From positions 1 to 64,000 of the forward strand of contig NZ_LRUF01000018.1 of assembly GCF_001550155.1 (NCBI RefSeq): DNA of 64,000 nt, given 5' to 3'. This DNA comes from Pseudoalteromonas arabiensis. GTDB lineage: Bacteria > Pseudomonadota > Gammaproteobacteria > Enterobacterales > Alteromonadaceae. This document shows positions 53,910 through 63,118 of the stretch, piece after piece (position 1 is the first letter of the stretch; the number at the start of each line of letters is the position of its first letter). The notes under the pieces are model-generated. The model was given only the letters and a program-made list of their open reading frames with translations, made no database searches and was not told the origin of the DNA. Position numbers and translations under genes: made by a program.

Positions 53910-55604
53910 ATGTTTGAGCTTAGAGATTCAGGTTTATTTTACACCCCGACAACTGATTCAGAATCGAGGTTCTTGTGTGGCCCAATTCAAGTACTTGGCA
54001 TTTCAAGGGGAGATAATGGCACAAAGGACTATGGCTTGCTTGTTGAATGGAAAAACTTAGACGGTATTTGCATTCGCAAGCTGATACCTCGACGTCGGAT
54101 AATGAATGAAAAAAGTAACTTCGTAAAAGAGCTACTTTTGGATACGGGACTTGTAATATCAAGCCGTAAAGGAGTTTGGGAGCCAATAATATCTTACCTT
54201 ATCCAGGCAAGGCCAAAGCAGAGGTATAAAAGCTCGAATCAAGCTGGCTGGCTCAATAATAGCTTTGTTACACCGAGCTGGTGTGTTAGCAATGGATCTG
54301 AAAAAGTTATTTATTCAGGAAATAAAAGCAACGAATTCCTCAGTACTTCCGGCACTCTTTCTGGTTGGCAAAAAGAAATAGGAAGTCTGTGTATTAATAA
54401 CCCTATCTTGGCCTTCACAGTCTGTGTCGGGTTAAGCGCCCCACTGCTTCATTGGCTAAACTGGCCTAGCAGTGGTGTGCATTTATTCGGTAAATCAAAA
54501 ATATCCAAAACAACCATACTAATTCTAGCAGCTAGCCTATATTCCGGTACTAACTTTTACTATACGTGGAGAGCAACAGAAAACGGGCTAGAAGCCACAG
54601 CTGTTGAACATAATGACTTGCTCCTTTGCCTTGATGAGCTTCATCAGGCCCCCCCTGAAGTCGTCGACCAATCTATATACACCCTCGCAAATGGACTGTC
54701 TAAAATGCGCAGTAACAAAACCATTACTCAAGACGACATAAAAAACTGGCGTCTACTTTATTTAAGTACCGGAGAAATGGGGCTAGAGGAGAAGTTGGCA
54801 CCAATTCAAAAAGGTGTCAAAGCTGGGCAGGAAATTCGCTTTTTAGAAGTGCCAGTCCAGAGAAAATATGGGGCCTATGATGAACTTTACTGTCACAAAA
54901 CGATGAATGACTTTTCAGACTCTATCTGGAAAGCAATAAAAGAGAACCACGGTACTGTCATGCCAAAGTGGATTGAATACTTAAGCTCAATTGGCGATCT
55001 TTCAGGCTTGCTAGCTTATCGAGTCCATGAACTTCGCGATAAATGGCAAATAAGTAAAGACAATAATCATGGCAGCCAGGTACTTGAAGCAGCCAAGCGT
55101 TTTGCACTGTTTGGGGTTGCTGGGGAAATAGCTATATCAGCAGGGTTAATGCCTTGGCCAAAAGGCTGCGGAGAGCATTCAGCGAAAATAGCGTTTGACT
55201 CTTGGCTTGAGATGCGAGGCTCTTCCAATGACTCAGAGGATGAAAAGCTGCTTAAAGAAATACCTATCGCATTAAAGCGCTGGCGCAACAAACTATTACC
55301 TGAAGGTCAGCCGCTGAATGATAACTATGGTTACGCATTAGATTCAGACGGCAAACAAGCATGGTTGTTAACACGCCAAGCATTTCTGGAAGGACTAAGT
55401 ATTAAGTACAAGCAGCAAATATCCCAAGCGGTGAAATTTATGGAAGAGAAATCTTGGATGGAAACGAGTGAGGGACGCGATACGTTCAAGCGTGTTGTGG
55501 ATGGCGGGCCAAAGGGTGGCCGCTACTACAAAGTTATTCCACATCGCATTACCGAAGAACTCGCGCTAGATGAGGCGCTTTCGCGAGCCGCTTTCCCATG
55601 TTAG
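53910..55604 (+). CDS. DUF927 domain protein (primase-helicase-like)
   Basis: 564 residues; AAAGGAG precedes the ATG. The DUF927 core (about 140-420) has an unusual Walker A GKSKISKTT (194-202, the usual Gly before Lys is Ser) and Walker B LLLCLDEL (237-244). DUF927 proteins are related to superfamily 3-type or P4-like replication helicases and are common in islands and satellites. No primase zinc finger is seen. It probably helps the excised island replicate; inference. Confidence 0.85.
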   Translation: MFELRDSGLFYTPTTDSESRFLCGPIQVLGISRGDNGTKDYGLLVEWKNLDGICIRKLIPRRRIMNEKSNFVKELLLDTGLVISSRKGVWEPIISYLIQARPKQRYKSSNQAGWLNNSFVTPSWCVSNGSEKVIYSGNKSNEFLSTSGTLSGWQKEIGSLCINNPILAFTVCVGLSAPLLHWLNWPSSGVHLFGKSKISKTTILILAASLYSGTNFYYTWRATENGLEATAVEHNDLLLCLDELHQAPPEVVDQSIYTLANGLSKMRSNKTITQDDIKNWRLLYLSTGEMGLEEKLAPIQKGVKAGQEIRFLEVPVQRKYGAYDELYCHKTMNDFSDSIWKAIKENHGTVMPKWIEYLSSIGDLSGLLAYRVHELRDKWQISKDNNHGSQVLEAAKRFALFGVAGEIAISAGLMPWPKGCGEHSAKIAFDSWLEMRGSSNDSEDEKLLKEIPIALKRWRNKLLPEGQPLNDNYGYALDSDGKQAWLLTRQAFLEGLSIKYKQQISQAVKFMEEKSWMETSEGRDTFKRVVDGGPKGGRYYKVIPHRITEELALDEALSRAAFPC

Positions 55605-55619
55605 TGGCTTGAATTTAAA

Positions 55620-55647
55620 ACAGTTTCCCAATTTCCCGTTTTCCCAA
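55620..55647. repeat. TTTCCC triple motif before the excisionase gene
   Basis: Three TTTCCC units beginning AACAGTTTCCCAATTTCCCG. Their complement resembles the GGGAAA triplet at 46541-46566, and AAAACAGTT plus TTTCCCGTTTT also occur at 46575-46620. Possible binding sites for an island regulator. Confidence 0.5.
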
Positions 55648-55667
55648 GAGATTTAAGAGAGTAGACC

Positions 55668-56006
55668 ATGAAAAATGATATAAGTGATGCACTACGTAAG
55701 AATGACGAATTACCGGATATCCGAAATACAATTGAAGAGATGATCTTGAAAAGTCACTTATGCAACAAAGCCGCATTAACAGTTGAAGAATGCGCACTTT
55801 ATACAGGTATGGCAAAAAGCTACATCTATAAACTAACCCATGAAGGCATTATTCCTCATGCAAAACCTAATGGTAAAAAGATCTTCTTCGATAGGTTAGA
55901 GCTTGATCAATGGCTTCTTGGTAACAAGATAAAAGGTGATATAAGCGAAAGTGATTTCATCAAAAAAAAGGCTGAATCACTCAACAAGAAAGCATCTATT
56001 AAATAA
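55668..56006 (+). CDS. helix-turn-helix excisionase/DNA-binding protein
   Basis: 112 residues. Central MerR/HTH_17-type winged helix TVEECALYTGMAKSYIYKLTHEG, then HAKPNGKKIFFDRLELDQWL, as in excisionase-family and AlpA-like proteins. Probably the recombination directionality factor or a regulator of island genes. RBS GAGAG lies just before the start. Its own upstream region has the TTTCCC repeats it may bind. Confidence 0.82.
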   Translation: MKNDISDALRKNDELPDIRNTIEEMILKSHLCNKAALTVEECALYTGMAKSYIYKLTHEGIIPHAKPNGKKIFFDRLELDQWLLGNKIKGDISESDFIKKKAESLNKKASIK

Positions 56007-56016
56007 AGGAAATTAG

Positions 56017-56076
56017 ATGAAAGATATCAAATCCTATACCATCATCACTGACATGATGATTCAGTTAATAAAGTAA
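56017..56076 (+). CDS. possible 19-residue leader peptide
   Basis: ATG with AAAGGA 7 bp upstream, 19 codons (MKDIKSYTIITDMMIQLIK), ending 10 bp before the next start. It could be a translational-coupling leader. Too short to be certain. Confidence 0.25.
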   Translation: MKDIKSYTIITDMMIQLIK

Positions 56077-56086
56077 AGGAATACAA

Positions 56087-57283
56087 ATGAAGTTAATTTC
56101 AGATCCAGTTGAGTTTTGCAATGTTTTTGAAAGACTATGCAAAGAGTATGATGAGTTGTTGATGTTAGTTGCTTGGATAGGTAACCCACAAAACTCCATT
56201 CCTTATAAATACTTAAAACACTTAAAAAGTGTCAACGCAATTGTAGGCGTAGACTTCTATCAAACGCATCCGGATGGTTTGAATTATTTTTTAAATAATT
56301 CCAATTGGAAGTTAAAGGTATCACAACAAAATAGTGGCATTTATCATCCTAAAATGTACCTTTTTACCAAAGATTCAAAGGCATCTTTGATTATTGGAAG
56401 CAGTAACTTTACATTCAATGGCTTTACAAAAAATACTGAAATTAGCGCTCTCATTGAAGGTAAAACCTCAAATGAATATGTAATTGATGCAATGAAAACT
56501 TTTGAAGCTTTAGATCACTCCGATAATTCATTTGTCCCAGATGATAAATGGCTAATAATGTATGAGGAACGTTACACAAAGTTAAAAGCGAAAGCTTCAC
56601 CTTCAGTTTTCCCAATAATTGAAATGGACGAGGAAAAAATAAATTGGCTCCTGAATGCTAGCTGGAAATCTTACTATGAAGAGGTAGAGAATAGCTTCCT
56701 TAAACGCCCCCTTTCGAATGAAAAATACCAATACCTCTTTAATTCAAGGGAAAAACTGTTGATCTCACCATGGACGAGAGACTACTTTCTAGCTAAAGAA
56801 ACCCGAAAATTGATTACTGGAAAGTCACCATATGGATATTTAGGGAATACTAGCTCATATGGTAAATACATTGGATGGTACAAAAATGGACCAGAAAATG
56901 AACATAACATAGCTCTTTCTGTTATAAAAACCATAGAAAACATAACCTCACCAATGAATTTCGATATTATAGAGCAAGAACTAAGTCGATTGTTTAATTT
57001 GGGAGTAGGTTTCAGGATGTGTAACTGGGGTAGGATGATTACACTGATAAGGCCTGATCTTTTTACTACTGTTTCATCACCTGGTTTACGAAAAGAGCTA
57101 GCTTCAATAATCAATGTAAAACCCGACAGTCTAAACTCAGTTAATGGATACTTAGATTTAATAAAACAGATACACAAGACGCCATGGTTTCAATCTGAAC
57201 AACCAACTAATCCTAGAGAGTTATATATTTGGAAGCATAGAGTTGCGTTCTTAGATTTAATTTACTACTCAAAAAGGAGTTAG
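56087..57283 (+). CDS. phospholipase D-fold (PLD-like) nuclease candidate
   Basis: 398 residues. An N-terminal PLDc-like domain has His87-Pro-Lys89 (YHPKMYLF) and GSSNFT (104-109), one HKD-type half-site; with a single motif it would act as a dimer, like Nuc/BfiI-type nucleases. The C-terminal half has no recognised motif. Such proteins occur in restriction and defence loci. It is the last gene before attR and very AT-rich. Likely a defence or accessory nuclease; unproven. Confidence 0.78.
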   Translation: MKLISDPVEFCNVFERLCKEYDELLMLVAWIGNPQNSIPYKYLKHLKSVNAIVGVDFYQTHPDGLNYFLNNSNWKLKVSQQNSGIYHPKMYLFTKDSKASLIIGSSNFTFNGFTKNTEISALIEGKTSNEYVIDAMKTFEALDHSDNSFVPDDKWLIMYEERYTKLKAKASPSVFPIIEMDEEKINWLLNASWKSYYEEVENSFLKRPLSNEKYQYLFNSREKLLISPWTRDYFLAKETRKLITGKSPYGYLGNTSSYGKYIGWYKNGPENEHNIALSVIKTIENITSPMNFDIIEQELSRLFNLGVGFRMCNWGRMITLIRPDLFTTVSSPGLRKELASIINVKPDSLNSVNGYLDLIKQIHKTPWFQSEQPTNPRELYIWKHRVAFLDLIYYSKRS

Positions 57284-57307
57284 TGTTCTAAGAATTTTAC
57301 TCTTGCT

Positions 57308-57369
57308 TTCCTTTAGTTTACTTGCACGATATTTTCTAATGCGAAAGTGGGCCACCACAGCCCCACCAA
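57308..57369. repeat. right-end integrase arm-type motifs
   Basis: TTCCTTTAGTTT (57308-57319) and GTGGGCCAC...CCACCAA (57347-57369), matching the left end in order and orientation. Confidence 0.6.
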
Positions 57370-57410
57370 TAAAACATAAACCTACTGTTTTTATTGACTT
57401 TTTTACTTAT

Positions 57411-57425
57411 TGTATCGGTAAATAA
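57411..57425 (+). repeat. right attachment site of the island
   Basis: TGTATCGGTAAATAA, identical to the end of mnmE. To its right begins the original mnmE downstream DNA. Confidence 0.92.
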
Positions 57426-57444
57426 ATTCCGGTCATCAATATTT

Positions 57445-57471
57445 AAAAAAAGAGTCGTAAGACTCTTTTTT
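57445..57471 (+). terminator. original mnmE terminator, displaced by the island
   Basis: Stem AAAAAAGAGTC / GACTCTTTTTT with GTAA loop and T run, 20 bp right of attR. In an empty site it would be 20 bp after the mnmE stop. Confidence 0.85.
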
Positions 57472-57569
57472 ATTTTAATCCTGCAATCAATTATCGGTTC
57501 AGGGCCGAAACCAGCCAGTAATTAATTTCATATCAATTAGTCTAGCGATGTCATTAAACGGAGGACATC

Positions 57570-58310
57570 ATGGACAAATATCAACTCTTTCACCAATTAC
57601 ACCACCAGCAAAAGGGCTTTGTACTCGCTAATGCGTGGGATCTAAGTTCTGCACAATTCATCCAAGCTGCGGGAGCTAAGGCTGTAGCAACAACCAGCTG
57701 GGGTATTGCTGCCAGTTTAGGTCTAGCTGATGGTGAAAACATTTCTTTTCAAACTCAGATAACGCTGGTTAAAAGCTTAACCAAACACCTTCATATTCCA
57801 CTTTCTGTCGATATAGAGTCAGGTTACAGTAACGATCCGCAGCAAATCAGCCAAAACGTTTTAGTATTAGCAAGATTGGGGGTTGTAGGCATCAATATAG
57901 AAGATTCAGACAAAGAGACTGACACACTGAGATCCATTGAGCAGCAATGCACTATTATTAGTGAGATAAGGAAAGTACTTAACGAAAATGGCTTCGGTAG
58001 TTTATTTATTAACGCCAGAACCGATACCTACTTTGTTAGTGACAGCCCTTTTCAAGCAACATTGAAGCGCGCAAAAGCATATCAAGATGCAGGTGCAGAC
58101 GGTCAGTTTGTGCCCAGCATAACTAACATTGAGCACATAACCAGCTTAGCTAACACGATAGATATGCCACTAAATGTGATGGCGATAAACAATTTTAACT
58201 CAGCAAAAGCCGCTTTCGCTGGTGGTGCAAAACGGTTTTCATTGGGTAGTTCGCTCTATGATCTAGTCGGCAATACGATAAAAACCAGTTTAACTCAGAT
58301 GGAAAATTAA
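57570..58310 (+). CDS. isocitrate lyase/PEP mutase family protein
   Basis: 246 residues. TIM-barrel of the ICL/PEPM superfamily: NAWDLSSAQFIQAAG, ATTSWGIAASLG, SVDIESGY (metal-binding Asp), GINIEDS and NARTDTYF. The short single-domain form lacks the isocitrate lyase KKCGH signature, so it is closer to carboxyphosphonoenolpyruvate mutase/methylisocitrate lyase-like proteins of unknown substrate. RBS GGAGGACATC is strong. Lies just right of the island. Confidence 0.85.
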   Translation: MDKYQLFHQLHHQQKGFVLANAWDLSSAQFIQAAGAKAVATTSWGIAASLGLADGENISFQTQITLVKSLTKHLHIPLSVDIESGYSNDPQQISQNVLVLARLGVVGINIEDSDKETDTLRSIEQQCTIISEIRKVLNENGFGSLFINARTDTYFVSDSPFQATLKRAKAYQDAGADGQFVPSITNIEHITSLANTIDMPLNVMAINNFNSAKAAFAGGAKRFSLGSSLYDLVGNTIKTSLTQMEN

Positions 58311-58896
58311 TATTGCGAGCTAAAAAATCAGATCAAAACAGCTTTTAAGATCGAATTTAACTAAAAATGTTATCCACATTTGGGGCTTTTTTAGATCTAA
58401 AGGCTGATTTGATCATAAAAAAACGCTGTAATTTGAATCTATTTTCATACAACGGCCTTTTTTAATAACTAATTTTCTTAAAAACACCCTAAATTGGCGC
58501 TTATTTTAGTTTTTTTCGATCTATTTTATTGATCGCAAATTGCAAACCGATCGTTATCAACAAGCGATCTATCCACAAAACGATCATACTCACTATTTAA
58601 ATCAGATCTAAAAAACAAAGCACTTACGCACAATTAAAGATCAACAACTTAGCAAAGTTATACAGTGTCTAAATTCTAGCTTGATCAGAACTTTCCCCAA
58701 ATTTATTAACAGCTTGATCAAAGGGTTTAATTTATGAACCAATATAAAAAACCATTAAAAACAGTTAATTATAAAAAACATTAAATTTAAGCTGTTATTT
58801 TAAGCAGAAAAACTTATTCAGATCGTAATTCAACGCTTTACTCACACCCTAACTTAGTTATCATGTGGCCACTTATTTCTATACATGATCAATCAC
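58311..58896. promoter_or_regulatory. GATC- and DnaA-box-rich region upstream of mioC
   Basis: About 585 bp without genes. It contains a perfect DnaA box TTATCCACA at 58370-58378, TTATCAACA at 58554-58562, CTATCCACA at 58569-58577 and about 15 GATC sites. It probably controls mioC transcription into oriC and may be part of an extended origin. Confidence 0.7.
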
Positions 58897-59346
58897 ATGC
58901 AATCAGTAAATATCATCGTTGGCAGCCAAATGGGATCTGCTGAATACGTGGCAGAGCAACTGGCAGAAGCCCTTGAACAACAAGGAGTTCTAGTGCAGCT
59001 TCACGAACAGCCTGAATTTGATGATATTGCTCAGCAAGATACTATTTGGTTGTTATGTACTTCGACATATGGTGCGGGAGACTACCCAGAGAACCTACTG
59101 CCATTTGTTGAATCAATTAACCAACAGGCTGATCTTAAAGGATTAAACTACAGTGTGATCGGATTAGGTGACACTAGTTACGACACCTATAATTATGCAG
59201 GCCGTAATCTCGATGAATTATTAGCAAATAAAGGTGCAAACCGCGTGGCAGAACGCTTAGAGCTCAATATTCTTGATGAAGCATTACCAGAAGACACAGC
59301 ATTAGCCTGGTTACCAAGCTGGATCGAGTCAGTAGGACTCAATTAA
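58897..59346 (+). CDS. mioC: FMN-binding protein MioC
   Basis: 149 residues from MQSVNIIVGSQMGSAEYVAEQL, aligning with the E. coli start; an ATG 4 codons upstream is also possible. Flavodoxin-like fold with FMN loops SQMGSAE, STYGAGDYPENL and GLGDTSYDTYN. Flavodoxin of uncertain partner; in E. coli its transcription passes into oriC. It is flanked on both sides by DnaA-box DNA. Confidence 0.93.
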   Translation: MQSVNIIVGSQMGSAEYVAEQLAEALEQQGVLVQLHEQPEFDDIAQQDTIWLLCTSTYGAGDYPENLLPFVESINQQADLKGLNYSVIGLGDTSYDTYNYAGRNLDELLANKGANRVAERLELNILDEALPEDTALAWLPSWIESVGLN

Positions 59347-59774
59347 GCCGATCGGTGTTGATCGTTGTAATAAAAGTTACCCACAATTTACTGATAATTT
59401 AGATCGGATTGTGGATAAACACTGATCTAACTGCGATTTTAACCTAGTTTATCCCTTGGATAAGATCCAACTGATATTCCCCTGTGTATAAATAACCCTT
59501 TTGATCAAAGCTTGTACTCGGGAAGATCCGATCATACTAACACCTTTAGATCTGCGTTAAGATCATGTTTTAAATAGTAAAGCGAACATTATCAACAGAT
59601 CTAGCCGTTACTAATAGTAAGAGTAATAAAAGATCTCTTTAAAAGATCCTTTATATTATTAGAGATCACCCACTTAGATCTTGAGCACTGTTTAATCATT
59701 TATCTTCTCTAAATTTCTAGGTAGAATACGCTCCCTTTACAAAGTTTTGCTGGTTGATTAGTAGGATCCCATAA
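59347..59774. promoter_or_regulatory. chromosomal replication origin oriC
   Basis: 428 bp between mioC and mnmG, the E. coli/Vibrio oriC position. Sixteen GATC sites. DnaA boxes: TGTGGATAA (59410-59418, perfect), TGTGTATAA (59483-59491, as E. coli R2), TTACCCACA (59387-59395) and TTATCAACA (59589-59597). An AT-rich part near mnmG with 13-mer-like GATCTCTTTAAAA (59632-59644) is the likely unwinding element. Confidence 0.88.
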
Positions 59775-61664
59775 ATGATTTTTCACGAACGTTTTGATGT
59801 TATTGTTGTAGGTGGTGGACATGCAGGTACTGAAGCTGCATTAGCATCTGCTCGCATGGGCATGAATACCCTATTGCTAACTCATAATATGGATACCCTT
59901 GGTCAAATGTCTTGTAATCCGGCAATTGGCGGTATTGGTAAAGGCCATTTAGTTAAAGAGATCGATGCACTTGGTGGTGCAATGGCTCAGGCTATTGATA
60001 AAGGCGGTATTCAATTTCGTACTTTAAACTCATCTAAAGGCCCTGCTGTACGTGCTACACGTGCGCAAGCTGACCGTGCTTTGTATAAAGCAGCTATTCA
60101 ACACACTTTACAACATCAAGAAAATTTAAAGATCTTCCAACAATCATGTGACGATCTAATCGTTGAAGGTGATCGAGTAATCGGTGTTGTAACTCAAATG
60201 GGTCTTCGTTTTAGCGCGCCTTCTGTGGTTCTTACCGTGGGTACTTTCTTAGGTGGTCAGATCCATATTGGTTTAGAGAACTTCAAAGGCGGTCGTGCCG
60301 GTGATCCACCTTCAATTGCACTTGCAGAGCGTTTACGTGAATTACCGTTTCGTGTTGATCGCTTAAAAACAGGCACGCCTCCTCGTATTGATGCGCGTAC
60401 TGTTGATTTTAGCAAAATGCAAGAACAACCTGGTGATACCCCAACGCCTGTATTCTCATTTATGGGTAAACAAGCAGATCATCCACAGCAGATCCCGTGT
60501 TACATCACTTATACAAATGAAAAAACACATGATGTGATCCGCAATAACTTACATCGCTCACCTATGTATTCAGGCGTTATTGAAGGTATTGGTCCACGTT
60601 ACTGCCCTTCAATCGAAGATAAGATCGTACGTTTTGCTGATAAAGATAAACATCAAATCTTTGTTGAACCTGAAGGTTTAACATCATACGAATTATATCC
60701 AAATGGTATCTCGACAAGTTTACCGTTTGATGTGCAACTTGAAATTGTGCAATCAATCACTGGTTTTGAAAATGCACATATTTGTCGTCCTGGTTATGCT
60801 ATTGAGTATGACTTCTTTGATCCGCGCGACTTAAAGCAATCATTAGAAACGAAATTTATTAATGGTTTATTCTTCGCAGGTCAAATTAATGGAACAACCG
60901 GTTACGAAGAAGCCGGCGCACAAGGTTTAATCGCGGGTATGAACGCGGCATTACAAGTACAGGGCAAAGAGTCTTGGACACCTCGCCGTGATGAAGCATA
61001 CACAGGTGTACTAATTGACGATTTAGCAACATTAGGTACTAAAGAACCGTACCGTATGTTTACCAGCCGTGCTGAATACCGTTTATTACTTCGTGAAGAC
61101 AATGCTGACATTCGTTTAACTGCTAAAGGCCGTGAACTTGGCTTAGTTGATGATGCTCGTTGGGCTGCCTTTAACGAAAAAATGGAAATCATCGAAAAAG
61201 AATCGCAACGTTTAAAAGAAACATGGATCCACAAAGATCACGTTGCTGTTGATCAAGTAAACGCGCTATTAAAAACACCACTTACGCGTGAAGCGAGTTT
61301 AGAGGATCTGATCCGTCGTCCTGAAATTCGTTATAATGACCTAATGGCGATCGATGGTTTAGGTTCTGAGTTTGATAACCAAGCTGCACTTGAGCAAGTT
61401 GAAATTCATACTAAGTATGCAGGCTATATTGCTCGTCAACAAGATGAGATCAACAAGCAACTACGTCATGAACAAACTGTATTACCAAAAGACTTTGATT
61501 ATTCAACTGTTTCTGGTTTATCAAATGAGGTTATTGCAAAGCTTACTGATAGTCGTCCTGATACAATTGGCCAAGCGTCACGTATTTCAGGTATCACCCC
61601 TGCTGCTATTTCGCTATTATTAGTTTATCTGAAAAAGCAAGGCTTACTGCGCAAGACTGCGTAG
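59775..61664 (+). CDS. mnmG: tRNA uridine-5-carboxymethylaminomethyl modification enzyme MnmG (GidA)
   Basis: 629 residues, full length. FAD-binding motif [19 protein letters not shown] at the N-terminus, the GidA signatures [16 protein letters not shown] and [14 protein letters not shown], and a C-terminal helical domain that binds MnmE. Works with MnmE (43855-45219) on U34 of tRNAs. First gene right of oriC, followed by rsmG. Confidence 0.98.
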   Translation: MIFHERFDVIVVGGGHAGTEAALASARMGMNTLLLTHNMDTLGQMSCNPAIGGIGKGHLVKEIDALGGAMAQAIDKGGIQFRTLNSSKGPAVRATRAQADRALYKAAIQHTLQHQENLKIFQQSCDDLIVEGDRVIGVVTQMGLRFSAPSVVLTVGTFLGGQIHIGLENFKGGRAGDPPSIALAERLRELPFRVDRLKTGTPPRIDARTVDFSKMQEQPGDTPTPVFSFMGKQADHPQQIPCYITYTNEKTHDVIRNNLHRSPMYSGVIEGIGPRYCPSIEDKIVRFADKDKHQIFVEPEGLTSYELYPNGISTSLPFDVQLEIVQSITGFENAHICRPGYAIEYDFFDPRDLKQSLETKFINGLFFAGQINGTTGYEEAGAQGLIAGMNAALQVQGKESWTPRRDEAYTGVLIDDLATLGTKEPYRMFTSRAEYRLLLREDNADIRLTAKGRELGLVDDARWAAFNEKMEIIEKESQRLKETWIHKDHVAVDQVNALLKTPLTREASLEDLIRRPEIRYNDLMAIDGLGSEFDNQAALEQVEIHTKYAGYIARQQDEINKQLRHEQTVLPKDFDYSTVSGLSNEVIAKLTDSRPDTIGQASRISGITPAAISLLLVYLKKQGLLRKTA

Positions 61665-61679
61665 TTGGTGAGGAATACA

Positions 61680-62300
61680 GTGTTACAACAACAATTAACT
61701 TCACTGTTAGCGCAAACTGACATTGCGCTAACAGAAAAACAGCAACAACAACTTGTGCAATATGTTGAATTACTCGACAAGTGGAACAAAGCGTATAACT
61801 TAACCTCTGTTCGTTTACCTGAAGAAATGATGGTTAAGCATATTATGGATAGCTTAGTTGTTGCACCACACCTTGAAGGCAAACATTACATTGATGTAGG
61901 TACAGGCCCTGGTTTACCGGGTATCGTATTAGCTATCGCTTTACCTGATACACAATTTGTATTGTTAGATAGTTTAGGTAAACGGGTGCGCTTTTTGATG
62001 CAGGTAAAACATGCACTAGGCCTTGAAAATGTAACCCCAGTGCAGTCTAGAGTTGAAGAATATCAACCAAGTGTTAAATTAGATGGTGTTTTAAGTCGTG
62101 CATTCGCTTCATTGCAAGATATGGTTGACTGGTGTGCGCACTTGATTGATCATTCAGGTAAATTTATCGCCTTAAAAGGCGTGTTTCCGAGCGAAGAACT
62201 AGACTCATTACCTAAAGGTATTAAGTTTGATGAAAAAATCAGCTTGGAAGTACCTGAGTTAGATGCACAAAGACATCTAATCATTCTATCTAAAGACTAG
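61680..62300 (+). CDS. rsmG: 16S rRNA m7G527 methyltransferase RsmG (GidB)
   Basis: 206 residues from a GTG with GAGGA at good spacing; a TTG directly after the mnmG stop (61665) is an alternative. SAM motif [15 protein letters not shown], then [11 protein letters not shown] and [11 protein letters not shown]. Methylates G527 of 16S rRNA. Part of mnmG-rsmG-parA-parB. Confidence 0.96.
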   Translation: MLQQQLTSLLAQTDIALTEKQQQQLVQYVELLDKWNKAYNLTSVRLPEEMMVKHIMDSLVVAPHLEGKHYIDVGTGPGLPGIVLAIALPDTQFVLLDSLGKRVRFLMQVKHALGLENVTPVQSRVEEYQPSVKLDGVLSRAFASLQDMVDWCAHLIDHSGKFIALKGVFPSEELDSLPKGIKFDEKISLEVPELDAQRHLIILSKD

Positions 62301-62312
62301 GGATCAGACACT

Positions 62313-63098
62313 GTGGCAAAAGTCATCGCATTAGCAAACCAAAAAGGGGGAGTTGGTAAAACAACCACCGCTGTGAATCTTGCGGCATCTATGGCTGCGA
62401 CGAAGCGTAAAGTGTTATTAATCGATCTTGATCCGCAAGGAAACGCTACTATGGGTAGCGGTGTCGATAAATACGGCGATGTAGCAACGATTTACGATTT
62501 ATTAATTGAAGAAACCCCGATTAATGAAGTGATTAATAAAGAAACGTCAGGTGAATATCATTTAATTGCAGCAAATGGGGATGTGACAGCCGCAGAAGTT
62601 AAATTAATGGAATTGTTTGCACGTGAAGTGCGCTTACGCAATGCACTTGAACAAATTCAAGACCAATACGATTTCATTTTTATCGACTGCCCACCTTCAC
62701 TTAATATGCTAACGGTTAATGCGATGGCTGCCGCAGATTCGATTTTAGTTCCGATGCAATGTGAGTATTATGCCCTTGAAGGTTTAACCGCATTGATGGA
62801 TACCATCACGCAACTATCTAAGTTAGTAAATCCAGCGTTAACAATTGAAGGTATTTTACGCACCATGTATGATCCGCGTAATCGCCTTGCAAATGATGTA
62901 TCTGAACAACTAAAACAACATTTTGGCGATAAAGTTTATCGTACCGTTATCCCACGTAATGTCCGTTTAGCAGAAGCGCCAAGTTTTGGTGCCCCTGCCA
63001 TGTATTATGACCGTGCATCAAGTGGCGCTAAAGCATACTTAGCCCTTGCCGGTGAAATGTTACGTAGAAAAGAGAAAACTTCTTCAGCAGTAGCCTAA
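62313..63098 (+). CDS. parA: chromosome partitioning ATPase ParA (Soj)
   Basis: 261 residues with GTG start, 12 bp after rsmG. Deviant Walker A NQKGGVGKTTTAVNLAA at the N-terminus, DLDPQGNATMGSG (motif A') and FIFIDCPPSLNML (Walker B). It lacks an N-terminal HTH, as in chromosomal Soj-type ParA. It moves ParB-parS complexes after replication. Confidence 0.97.
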   Translation: MAKVIALANQKGGVGKTTTAVNLAASMAATKRKVLLIDLDPQGNATMGSGVDKYGDVATIYDLLIEETPINEVINKETSGEYHLIAANGDVTAAEVKLMELFAREVRLRNALEQIQDQYDFIFIDCPPSLNMLTVNAMAAADSILVPMQCEYYALEGLTALMDTITQLSKLVNPALTIEGILRTMYDPRNRLANDVSEQLKQHFGDKVYRTVIPRNVRLAEAPSFGAPAMYYDRASSGAKAYLALAGEMLRRKEKTSSAVA

Positions 63099-63118
63099 CT
63101 TTGAGGTAAAAAAATAAC

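Larger units (their letters stand above)
45205..57425. mobile_element. 12.2-kb genomic island integrated at the 3' end of mnmE
   Basis: Bounded by the 15-bp direct repeat TGTATCGGTAAATAA (45205-45219 and 57411-57425). The left copy is the end of mnmE. Contents in order: integrase, structured non-coding segment, S8 protease and AAA ATPase pair, second recombinase, palindrome-separated small genes, DUF927 primase/helicase-like protein, excisionase-like protein, PLD-fold protein. No conjugation, capsid or terminase genes are present, so it is a satellite-like or integrative island rather than a phage or ICE. The mnmE 3' end is the known target of SGI1-type islands. Confidence 0.93.
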
